Shown one piece after another: positions 12,348-23,600 of a stretch of 64,000 bases of DNA. A program made the translations under genes and the position numbers. The notes under the pieces were generated by a model that did no database searches, was not told where the DNA came from, and saw only the letters and a program-made list of their open reading frames with translations. How positions within the stretch are numbered: the first letter of the stretch is position 1; every line of letters starts with the position of its first letter. The DNA is from Otis tarda (lineage: Eukaryota > Chordata > Aves > Otidiformes > Otididae): NCBI GenBank assembly GCA_026413225.1, contig CM048576.1:4162501-4226500 (forward strand), read 5' to 3'.

Positions 12348-15300
12348 CTACAAGAGTAAATGCAGTCAGAGATAATTCCCAAGCACTCAGTCACACATGA
12401 GCTAGTACAAACACACAAATAAAAAGATGAGATCTGTATCAGCGCTCTGGGACTGGCGCATCACGGGTACCACCTCAAAACTGATAAAGCCAAACAAGGG
12501 GGAGGGGGTAGAGAAAGCCAGAAAATAAGAGGACTTAAGTGCCAAAGGTAGAGCAGCCTAAGCCGAGTGCATCAGAGATGCTCCTCCTCTGCACAGACAT
12601 ACACGCACCACAGATGCCTCCTGCCTTAGTCTCTGAGATACACCGACACTCTGCAATCACGCAGTACCGTTGGCAGAAAGGGTCAAGAGACAGATGCAGC
12701 TACAAATTTTCCAATAGCTGAAATGGTGTTTGATCAAAGGAATATCTTAGAAGCCACTGGTGCATTGCTGGGAGGGAGCTTGGAAGCAGACATTTCAAAA
12801 GTAATTCTTCACTCTTATCACACATCTCCTGCAAGAAGCCAGCACCTGGCCTCCCTCCCTCCCTGTCTGCATAGTCTGCCTTGACTCCAGTCCTTATTAT
12901 TCAGCACATTTACATCAGGTTTCCTTAGCACTTCAGTTCACATTATACCATCTCAATCCAGTGCTATAAACCAGTCCATCATAAATATCAGCTTGATTAC
13001 AGAGACTGCTGCATACAATAAATGTGTATAATGTATACATAGGAAGCAAAAGACACCTCTATATTTTTGGTTTTGTAAAGACAAATAGCCTCAATTGTTT
13101 AATCAATAAAAATGTCTCTCCAACTCCTACTGTTATTACAAAGCAATTTCAGACAGAGTGAAAAAGAACCATTGCATCTATATTCCTGTCAAAGGAGACA
13201 GTGGCTGATCAGCCAGCGAATGAACTACCTGGACATGTGTGCTACTCGCAAAAACTCCCGAATTCTAGCACTAAGCAAGCTGAATTTCCACTGCATCCCA
13301 GTCTCTCACTAGTACCACAGCTTCATCCAGTTCAAAGCATCCCATTAACCTAACTGGGGATTCTTCCAGGAAAGGACACCATGTCTAAGCCAAAAATACA
13401 GAATCTGTAAATTATTCGGCAAATGGCAATTACAGTGAAGTGGCACTACATGCTGGCTTTGAAGGGTCATATGTGTTGACATCAACAAAAGAGCAGGTGG
13501 TGGGCCCGGAAAGCTGGGAGATGGGGAGTTAAGCAGGCAGGCAGCGAGTCTGCCCAGGCTGCGCTTTGCAGCGTGTCCTGGGAAGAGGGATGCTGGAACA
13601 GGTGCAACCCTGTCCTGCAGCACAGACCACAGAGATCCAGCTGCCGGGAAGCCTTTTGAGAGGCAGGCAGTGCTGGAGCAGTTGTTCGTAATTGCCAGCA
13701 ATGCTTTCCTGGTAGGAACAGCAGGGATCAGCGTGATGTGAGGTGTGTCACCATATGCCTTGCAACTTGCTCACTCCAATGACTCCAGCTTAGAGCTGTA
13801 GGGAACTCTGAACTCAAAGGATAAAGAAATAGCATTTCTTATAGCTTTGCAGCTTGCTCTCCTCTTCCCCTTCAGCATATCTTGTCTTTAGGCTTCTTGC
13901 TTCTGGGATCACATGCCACCTTCAGGAAGAATGCAAGGTTTTCCATCACTGGATACACAAGATCCATTTTGTCCCTCAAAACCTGAACTCGATGCACACG
14001 CTAAAAGTCAATCTTAGCCCTGAAGTAAGCAAGCACAATTCCCAGTGGTTCCTTGAGAAGCCTATCTGGGCAAAAGGCTCAGCAAATCCAGAAACTCCAT
14101 TGTAGAGGACAGCAGGAGGAGAAAATGGCAGCAGGCAAAGCTTGAAGCTGGACCAAAGGGCAAAGTGCTGTCCTTCTCAGGGGCAGAAGCAGACACAGAA
14201 ACAAGAAACCACACGTCCCCACACATACACATGCACACGCTTTGATCTCAGTGCTGGACAAGGGAAACAGGCAGGTGCTCTCTGCAGAGGGCAACTCCCT
14301 TCAAATCCAATCTGTAGCAAAACCAGATACCCCAAGTCCCAGCTTTGCACTGTAACTGCAAACAGCATCCTGTTCGGGGCCCAGCTTCAGCCCTTGTATT
14401 TCTTACACTATCTTTGTCTAACCTAGAACCTCCCCGTGGTGGCAGGGGAAAGCTCCTGGACAGGGGTTTCCCTCAGATCCTCTGGAAGATGCAATTTGCG
14501 CTGACTAGGACACCTAGGACTACTGCAGTAGAAAGAGGAGAAAACCCAGGAGTCAGGAAGATGCCAAATATTTCCACACCACCACCGACTCTCTTCCACA
14601 TCACTTGCTTCTTCACAACAAAGATTTTTTCCCCTTTTCTTTTCTCTTCTCTCTCCTGGAGACTGTGAATTAACTGTCAGTTCCCTAGTATTTTGTACAT
14701 TGCTCTTTCTGGCTCTTTTCCAGATCTCTAGGGTGCCTACTTTCTTTTTTTCCTCCTCTTTGCTGCTCTCTTTTCTTCACCTCTCCAGTTCACCCCACTC
14801 TCCCCTGAGGTTTATCTCCACAGCTCCTGGCTGATGGACTCATGACCACCAATGCCCAGCAAGGCTGATCTCACCCATGCCCCCGTCAGGTCGGTGTCTC
14901 CTTCCCCTTGCTCTTTGCACTCTGGGAAGGGAGCTCGGCTGCCCTTTCTTCTGGAGGTGGCAAACTCCCAGAGGAAAGGAGGGGGAAAGAGGGAAATATA
15001 TCAACACAGCCCACAATATCCCAAAGATCCCCTGTCAATCACAGTCTGAGCAAAATTGCCCTTCAGCCCTGTCCAAGTTGAGCTGCAGCTGGCTGGGGAA
15101 AAGAACAACTCATTTTATTTATCAGTGTGGGAAGAGAGATTAGAGATGCTCTGGAGTCTGAAGAGAAAAATCAGTGAATGGAGAGAGAAAAGGTACTTGT
15201 AGAGAAGGAAAGGAGACATTTGCTTGTCAAGTACAAGTAGAAGCTAATGGGAGAAAATGGGTTGAGAAGGGGGAAGCCAAACTACAAAGAGAAGATACTG

Positions 15301-15910
15301 CAAACTACTCTGCCCTCTACTTCATATGGATTTTGAGTAAAGAGAAGAAACCAATGCCACAAGTTTCTTCCTTCTGATGTGAGCAAACAGAGCTTGAATC
15401 ACTCTAACATCAAAAACAGAGAGGGGCATAGTCATAAAAAGCTGAGATGGACACCCAGATGTCTGTGTGCCTTAATTTTGGATGGGTCTGTATATACCCC
15501 TCCTAAAGTCCAGAAGTAAAACATGTCTGGTTTAGGTATGTTCAGCATTGCCCATCTCGGCGCCTACAGGCCAGGCAACATGGCTCCCAGCTCCACGTGC
15601 TGCCAGCTCGGACAGCTCTGAGGGAGCAGAGAGGGACACCAAAGCCCCAACGCTGCTGCTACAGCCGGGCAGGTAGCCCAAGGACCACTGCAGCAATAAC
15701 AGCTGTTGTACTCTGCGCACACCAGCCTTTCATGAGCTCCTCTCCATCTAAGATGGCCCTGCAAATTCCCACAAAGGAGCAGTCAGGGAGGAGAGCAGCC
15801 TACCTCAAAGTACTTCCAACCAACACACAAAACTTGTATGAAAACAGAGAGGCTGGTAGCAAGTCCTGGAAGGGAAGAAAGCAAGCAACAGAGTAGATTC
15901 AACCCAGAGG
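12348..15910. other. non-coding stretch, no gene seen
   Basis: Includes an AT-rich unique block at about 12960-13110 and a pyrimidine-rich block at about 14590-14820. ORFs are at most about 118 codons and unrecognised. Confidence 0.45.
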
Positions 15911-15942
15911 GGAGAGAGAGAGAGAGAGGAAAAAAAAAAAAA
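15911..15942 (+). repeat. (GA)n microsatellite followed by poly(A)
   Basis: About eight GA units (15912-15928) run into 13 A residues. Simple sequence repeat. Confidence 0.93.
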
Positions 15943-16275
15943 TCTAACCTCATGCCTCTAAAAAGGAAGGAGTGGGTAACACTTAGCTTATGAAGACTTC
16001 TCCCTCTGAAAAATTAAACCTGATAATACAAAGACGTACATAAGAAAGGAACAACTCTCTGCAGAGCACCCATAAAAGAGGAAGCCAAGTTCAGCCAGGA
16101 AAGATGATTACTTTAACATAATAATACCCCCCATGCATTTTGAGAGAATCTGTTTTGCGATTTTTCTACTGCAAGGCTGTAATGACCCTACATACACTCT
16201 GTCAGCTACAAGAAAAGCCACATCACAATAAATCAGTCAAAAGGCCATTATATGAAACACATTTTCAATAAAATT

Positions 16276-16300
16276 AAAAAAAAAAAGAGAGAGAGAAAAA
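16276..16300 (+). repeat. A run with (GA)n
   Basis: Eleven A, then a short GAGAGAGAGAG tract, then A again. Simple purine tract. Confidence 0.85.
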
Positions 16301-17140
16301 ACAATAAAGGCAACATTTTCAGAGCAAAACCTCAATGCTTCCTGCCCATCACTTTCCCAGACATGTTCTTAAAGACTTCTCTGTTTTTCACTTCAGGAAC
16401 AGATTTTTTTGCAGGTCATTAGCAGCCCTCAGGGAAACGCGCTTTCCACAAGCCTGCACTCCCAGGAAGTAGGTCTGGATGGTGGGAGAGAGCAAGACAT
16501 TATTTTCTTGAACAATATACTGACATGGATCCTCAGCCAGCACAGCAATGAGAATGGGGCATATGATTTTCCTGATTTTTTCCTCAGCTATACAAAACCA
16601 TCACAGTGGGATGCCTTGAAAGGCAGCACCTTCTGGGGTAGAAGGCCAGCAGGTCATTAATCTGAACATAACACTTCCCAACGTGGACCCAGCCACCCTT
16701 GGGACAGACCAGTGGTCTCTTTGGTCTGGCTGTCAGGGCCTGACGGCAGCCAGCACCAAGTACTTGAGAAGAAAGTGCAAAGGCACGGGAGAGACAGCTT
16801 GTCCTGAGGTTAAGTTTCTGCTCAGCTCTCATTAAGCAAAAGTTAGGTCATATCCTGAAGCATAAGAATTTATAACTTTATATTCATTTATGCTTTTACA
16901 CTTACAACTCTGTAAAAAGTCTGATAAGCCACATAAATAGCTACTCTCAGCTTCAATTATACTGTGTGACAATGAATACAATGGGCTATTTTTCCATGAT
17001 ACTTAGGAATTAACCCACATCAGCAACTTAGGTTTGACTTTATATTACCTAGTATTTCCTGATGGTTTTGCCTGAACGATCCACACATTTTTGCCTGTTC
17101 ATCGTAGAGAAAACCTTGCACATCAAATGCAGCAAAAGGA
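16301..17140. other. non-coding stretch, nothing recognised
   Basis: Short ORFs only; no repeat or RNA gene recognised. Confidence 0.4.
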
Positions 17141-17153
17141 TTTTTTTTTTTTT
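17141..17153 (+). repeat. T13 homopolymer
   Basis: Thirteen T residues; on the minus strand it would be an A tail, but no retroposed body is evident beside it. Confidence 0.85.
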
Positions 17154-17760
17154 GTGAACTTGTCTTATCATGTAGGGTTTGGTCTCCACATCTCATTAGC
17201 AAACCTTGTCAGATGCTAATACAATCACCCCACACAAGTACTGCAACCTCTACACTGTGTTTCAGAGCGTGCCTCCTGCACACCTGGCTAACTGCAGAGG
17301 AACTAGGCAGCGCAGGGGAGTTTGGTCCGCAGCAGAAAGGAGCTTCAGTGGCCTCGTGTCCCCTGGCACCACACAAAGTCACGCAGCAACCAGGTCACCT
17401 CCCGCACCAGCCCCATCCATCGCACCATCACTCTCCTGGCTGAGCTTCCTCACCCAGAGCCTGTTGCTATTCCGAGCACACCTATTCCTATAGCTGCAAA
17501 GTGGCAGAGCTGCTCCTTCTCTCCTACAACATTACTCCAATGCTCTCCCTAGCAAGGCTAGAAACTTCACTGTAAACATCTCATCTTCCAGAACAGGGAA
17601 GAGCAGTGGAGGAGGAAAGAGGGGTGGGGGGACTACAGTTCCCTTATGTCTCTCTACAGTGCTGCATGTGTCAGGAGAAAACAACATTATGGCCTTTTAT
17701 TATGCTGTTGGTTTTAAAGTTATTGTCACAAGTTCTTAAGATGTCAACAATGAAGAATCC
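17154..17760. other. non-coding stretch, nothing recognised
   Basis: Overlapping short open frames between about 17206 and 17552 are Ser/Pro/His-rich and unlike known proteins. No promoter or repeat seen. Confidence 0.4.
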
Positions 17761-17995
17761 CATTGTTCTCCTAATTAATTCAGCAATCTCAGCGAAATAA
17801 TACAAGCTGCAATTGGAATTCCAAGCTCACCCTTCGACCACTGGAATCAACTAATTAAATAACAATCAGCACTACCGTTTGCATTTAGAAGATGGACTAT
17901 TCCTTTCTATTGCTGCAATTAGGGAATGCACTCAATAATCGGAATGAAATACAAATTTACCCAGGAGCCCACTAAATTATGACCATTCATACTTT
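17761..17995. promoter_or_regulatory. candidate distal regulatory element (homeodomain/SOX motif cluster)
   Basis: Within about 235 bases there are two TAATTA cores (17772-17777 and 17852-17857), a CAATTA near 17917, an AATAATC near 17935, and SOX-like ATTGTT/AACAAT sites at 17762 and 17861. The block is AT-rich but not repetitive and has no ORF. Such clusters are common in developmental enhancers; conservation was not testable here. Confidence 0.25.
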
Positions 17996-18892
17996 GTTTT
18001 CTTTTCATCCTAGCAAAAAGATAGCAATTTTCCCCCTTCCCTGCTTCCTCCATTAGAATGGGCACTCTGGAGATGGAAGGCAGGTTACCAGCTGCAGGCA
18101 GCCCTGCTCTGCAGGCGCCATCTTTTCTTCCTCCCAGTTCGGATAACCTCTGTCTTTTTGATCAAGGTCCCTCATAATCATCTCGGACAGCATCCTTTAT
18201 TGAATAAATCAGCACGGAGCTGCAGACACATTCACGCAGATTTCGGCAGAGTAGGGAAGTGTCCTGGTGTTACTAGTCGTATGCAGTGCACGCGCCACCT
18301 GCGTACGATCACCCTAGCTCAGATCTTGGCAGAGGCAAGGCAAGGCAATGACAGAGATCATGAGTACAGTGACAATGGCTGGAGAGACAGCAGTCCAGGA
18401 TGCTCACCCCAGGTGCCTCTCCACCCCTGGAGGTGTCACCACCTCTCTCTGCTGCTGTGTCCTCAGCAGCAAATTAGAAATCTTTGCTGTCCTCTACAGA
18501 ATGGTACCTCCACATGATGGCCAGATCACATTATTTCATGTAAGTGCTAAATATTATGTACAGAACAAAAATAGTATTTAGAAAAATAGCTGGGGGGTAC
18601 AGTCATCCATTTTAAAGAGGATACAGTTATCGATTTTACAAGGGCATACATGGACATAGCTGTCATGGTTTGAGTCTTTTCCCTTCTTCTATACTACACG
18701 TGTATCTGAAGGTCAATGGTTATGAAGTCCTGTACATTTGCAAAGAGCAGTGCCAACACTTCCCTCCCATTTCTTCTAGCCTTGCTCCAGCCAAGTTGGA
18801 AAAATCCTCTGTGGAGACAAGGCAGAGCTCTACACAAGTTACTGCACCCTCTCTAGTGTGGCACTGGACACTAAACTGAAAGGGAATAGATG
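17996..18892. other. non-coding stretch, nothing certain
   Basis: Unique sequence. TGTCATGGTTTGAG at 18661 resembles the first bases of some avian LTRs, but no LTR body, end or target duplication could be supported. Confidence 0.4.
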
Positions 18893-19032
18893 CCTCATAT
18901 AGTGAGGAGCATCCTGTTTTTTATTAACCTCTGGCTGAGGGTTTCTGAGCACCTTTCTTTTACTCTAGTGAGGTGCTCAGAAATCCTCAACCAGAGGTTA
19001 ATAACAAACAGGATGCTCCTCAGTAGATGAGG
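18893..19032. repeat. long near-perfect foldback (62-bp arms, 16-nt loop)
   Basis: Left arm 18893-18954 and right arm 18971-19032 are reverse complements at 57 of 62 positions. The inner 51 bp carry only three differences, two of which would be G-U or C-A pairs depending on the strand transcribed. The loop at 18955-18970 is T-rich. An RNA from either strand would make one long hairpin, longer than a usual pre-miRNA stem of about 33 bp. It could be an endogenous hairpin-siRNA source, an unusual miRNA precursor, a short MITE-like element, or a foldback made by template switching. No known TIR or target duplication was recognised. Confidence 0.9.
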
Positions 19033-20592
19033 TTATGCACAATACACTTCGCTTCTGGGCCTTAAAATGTCTTAAGGATGAAACCATACTAAAGTGACTG
19101 TGAGATGGTCACTGCCATCAAGAAGAGATGCACATGTCTAAGAGAATCTTTATGTACCATGGCTGAAATGGAAGTGGCTCTGCCCACCAAGAAAACCCGT
19201 GCTAACCACTCTCTCCACATTCACAGTCAAAGCTTCAAAGAGACCTGTTAAAGATGTCTTAGCAATAAAGCTGCTTCTCCTTCCCAAGCAGGGTAATCAG
19301 TACCCAGACTGATGCCTTTGTGACAGCAGCTGCATCTGACAGCAACCACCTGACAAGTCCTCAGAGGCAGAGGAGGAATGTGCTGTTCCCTCCACCGGTA
19401 TGGCGATAACACACAGATGACAAAACTGAAGAAGGGACTTGTTTATATTGAAGTCAACATGACTTCAACACAAATTTTAAGTTAACCTTATGCTTTAGTA
19501 CTGTCTTGGTGGGGATCTGAGGGGTCTTCCCTCAGGACAGAGGCAAGCTGCAACAGAGCCAGCTCTGGGATCAGATCTCCCGGCCTCACAGAAGCCAGAT
19601 TGGGACAGGATGGGAATCTTCAAGGGAATCGCTCCAATGTAGGAAAAGAGACACCCACTGCAGAACCACAGAGATAACTGGCAAAGACACAGCAGCAGCA
19701 GGAGGAGGTGTGAAAATTAAATTGGATAAAAGGCAGGTGTTCAGGGAAGAGTGGAGGCTGAGGGGAGGGGAAAGGCAGGAGAGGTAGACCAAGCAACTAA
19801 ATAGAACCATACCGGTATTGTACTGCTGTCACTGGCACTTCAAAACATTTGCAAAATGCTCATGTCTGTTTCAGGGCGAAGAAATAGAAGGAGCTTTGAA
19901 CTGCATAATCAATCCATCACCAAAAGTCAAAGGAAAACTATGTCTTCACTCCACTCTGGTCCTGCTGCAGAGGCAGAGGTCAGGCAAGCCCCGCTGCCAG
20001 GCAGGCAGAGGCACGTTCACTTGAGTTTGGGGTACCGGGGGACAGGCAGGAGCATGGCAGAAGCTGGAGGCCTTTCTGAGGTGATGGAGCAACAGGGCAG
20101 AACTGCATGCCTTAAACTTCTTTTTTTCTTTTTCTTTGATCAGCTCCCAAACCTTCCACCAGCTTGATACAAGAGGCAAGGAAAGTGGCAGCAAGGCAGG
20201 GAAAGGCAGAGCTGAGATGTCTGGGTAGAGGGGAGCCATCGCATCTTGCTAGCAGGGTCAGAAGGGGAGAGCAGGTCTCTGCTGCTGCCTGACTGAGGCA
20301 TAATCGTTCCTCACGTGAGGAATATTTCAGATGAGGTAGCATCCGTGCTTCAGAAATAATGAACTGTGATTACACAGGATGGTGGCCAAAACACATTATA
20401 GCTAGAGCTGGGGAGAATTTCTCAAATAGTTTTTGTCAAAAAGAATGGCCTTCTTCCAAAAATTTGTAATTTTTGCAATTCAGCCCCCTCACCAAGAAGT
20501 TTTCAATTTTTCCCATAAGCCTCTCAAGTAACACACTCAGTTTCTATCTCCTTTATTAGGGGTTACTGGAGAAAAAAAAAGCTCTTACCAAT
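19033..20592. other. non-coding stretch, nothing recognised
   Basis: Unique sequence with short ORFs; no promoter, splice-flanked exon or mobile element recognised. Confidence 0.4.
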
Positions 20593-20632
20593 GAGGGGAG
20601 GGGGAGGAAAAGAAAAAAAAAAAAAAAAAAAA
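20593..20632 (+). repeat. purine tract ending in A20
   Basis: A GGGGA-rich start followed by an A run at 20613-20632. Simple sequence. Confidence 0.88.
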
Positions 20633-23600
20633 GAGCAGAAGGGGAAAGAGGCTGTGAGAAGGGGGAATGAGCCTTTTTTTTCATCTCCAAAAGTACAACT
20701 ATTTCTCCATGTGTCAAACATGCTCGTGGTGAGCAGCTGCCCCTCCCCTATGCATCCAGCAGATGGAGAGGGAGGGGGCTGACAGGCAGTGGGGACATGA
20801 CCCACATTTGCCTCCTCTCCCCACTGCAATTGTTCCCGTGACCTAGAAGGCAAGCACCTCAATTCAGGGGCACAGCAGTACTGCTAGCCTGCTAATACGA
20901 GCTAAGATTCCAGCTGATTATACTATCCATATATTTTTACATATAAAATTTTACTGCTTTCCCTTCCTCTTTAACAGCTTGAAGAAGTTTCCTATAATAA
21001 CTGCTCAGAATCTCTCTCCTCTGCCTGGATGCTGATGCCCAGCCTGGCCCTTCCTTGCTACTGGACTACACCTCTCCACGTTTTCACGCAGTAACTGACT
21101 TGCTATCTTCCTTAGGATACTTCCATTCCTTTGATATCTGTTCACTACTGGCAAAAGGTGCAGCAAATGGCAGAACACAAGAAAAAGCCCAGTGCTTTCT
21201 GCCCATCAAGGGTGCCGCGTACATGTGCTCATCTCTCTGCTGCTTGCTCCAGGCTCTCTGGAGAGGAACAGGGGCAGACACACACCTCCTTCAGCTCCAG
21301 GACCAGTTTCAACTCATGCTAGTGTGGCCAGGACCGAGGCAGTGACACAAGCACAGGCTGCCTCCAGATCGGCCTCTGCATAAACACGGACAGTTTTTTG
21401 CTTTGGTTTGTGTCCTCTGTTATGCAGAAAGGCTCACAACCTACCCCTGCTCCCTGCCTGACAGCTCTGAGCTTCAGTAGGTTTGAAAGAACATCTCTTA
21501 ATTACCCAGCCATAATGAACTAAAGCAGCTTGCAGCAGAGCTGTTACGATCAAGTCAGGAGTTTTTTATCTTCTGATTTGTGACCTGAACATTTTGGCAT
21601 ACACCACAAAAATCCAAGGGATGCAACACTAGTATTGTGCTCCCAGCAATCCCTCTGCCTATGAAAGAGCCTTCAGATAGACGGGACTTCACCTGTTCAC
21701 ATCATCTTGCTTGTAACAGAAAAGCCACTCAGAAATGGCTGGAGACTTTTCCCACAAAAGGAGAACAAGCAGTTAATCTAATTGGAAACAATTCATCCAC
21801 AACACACAGTTTGCTGTAAAGCTAGTTTTATAGCTACCAAAGCTGGAAAGGATTTCAAGATTGCGTCTTTTGCCTGCTGCTTATATGAAGTCTAGTGGTC
21901 CATGAGTTTCCTGGATCTCAGTTTCTAGAGGCCAAGAGATCACCATCAAAATGCTCCACAAGATTAGAATGCTGGCTTGTCCAGTCCTAGATCTGGTCTC
22001 CAACCAAAATGGAAGATTTGGAACATGTTGCAAGGAAAAACAGATTAAGCTGTCCTGAGGGAGAATTATGCCTAGCCTTTGCCATGCCCAGCATTAGATA
22101 TTTGCATCCTTTAATATAAAAAAAAAAAAAAATCCTGACTGCATAACGCTTGCTTTTCTATTTTCATTCTCCCGTTATCCCTGTGAGTGCCCAATCTGAA
22201 TGACTTTGAACTTGAGGATATCTTGCAGCGACCAGGTCTGCAGGCAGACGCTGCATTATGTGTAAAAAGATGAATTCATTGCTCACATGGAGACTCAGCA
22301 ACAGAGCAGAGGCCACCTCGACCATGAGACTCCAGCCAAAACCCTCCGACAGGACAAGAAGCGGATGCTAGCTCTACTTGCCCTGCCCTGCTTCTGCAGA
22401 GGACATGTAATCCCTGGCACATCGGCCCCAACACATCTCCTCATTGCCAACAGCAGTTTCAACTAATGAAAGTGGAAAGTAAGAGAAACTCTCAATTCAT
22501 CACCAAAATTAGTGAAGATGATACAATTTAGACCAGAATAAGGTTCTTCAGTCCTACAGCAGGGTAGGGAAAAAACCAAAACAAAACAAATGTTCAAGAG
22601 TAATTCAAACTGCTGCATCCAAACCCAGGAAATCAAACCATAGGAAAGGTGCTTCTGTCATCAATGTACCGAAAGTTCTAATTACAACCACATAAAACAG
22701 CTAACTTGATTAGCCAAGCATGATTTAGGCAAGGTTCCCCCACTGCTGTTCCTTGTTTCCCTGATGGGGTTTGATCTGTCAAATGCTTTACATTCCCTTT
22801 GCCAGAGAGAGGGTGTTTCAGGCAGGCAGGGGTCGTTACAAATTCAGGAGATGCTGCACACCACTCACTTCCCATGTTTCACTCACCCTCTCTCCCTAAT
22901 AAAGTTTGCCATACTACTACAATGCCACTTATGCAGTTGGTATAACTTGTCCCAGTTCCTGCCTGCTAATTAAAGAAAATGAAGAGTCTGTAGATGATCG
23001 AAGAGATGTTCTCCTTGGGTGAAGCATCAAAATCTTTGCAGTGACTTTGCACTTACTGTGATGTTACCATAATCCTGTATTGTAAACCACACTATTCCAG
23101 CCCTAATAAGGGCACACGTTTATGCTGCTGAAAACAAACAAGCAAGCAAACAAAACCCAAAACCAAACCATTCCCTCTAGGCCTGGGGCAAAGTCCCCCC
23201 AGGCACTGGGATGTCTTATCACCAGCCAAGCTGGCAAGTGGGAACGGGGCTGGAGCTGCCAAGAAGCCCAAAAACCTATTTGCTGGAGGTATTCACAGGG
23301 ACATGTTTGCAACAAGTTTCTTACTCTGTGTCTACCATATTTCATCTGCAGGATGGATGTTCTGATGATACACGCTGAGCTGCCAGGGAAAACAGGCTCC
23401 TCACCTCACTTTTAACATGTCTCCTGGGATGCTGATGCTGGAGGACAACATCCTGCAAGTCTTGGACAGTCTTGACAACATCAGCACAGAGACAATAACC
23501 TGTTAAAAATCAACACCAGTACTTCGCTCTTGTTAGGAAAGACACAATGCAGCATGGTCCAGAGGTTCTGTATGAGCTGCTTGCCTACAGCCATGCCCTC

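Noticed and set aside
18661-18892. Possible LTR start (TGTCATGGTTTGAG)
   Set aside because: Only the first bases resemble avian LTRs; no LTR body, matching end or target duplication could be seen.
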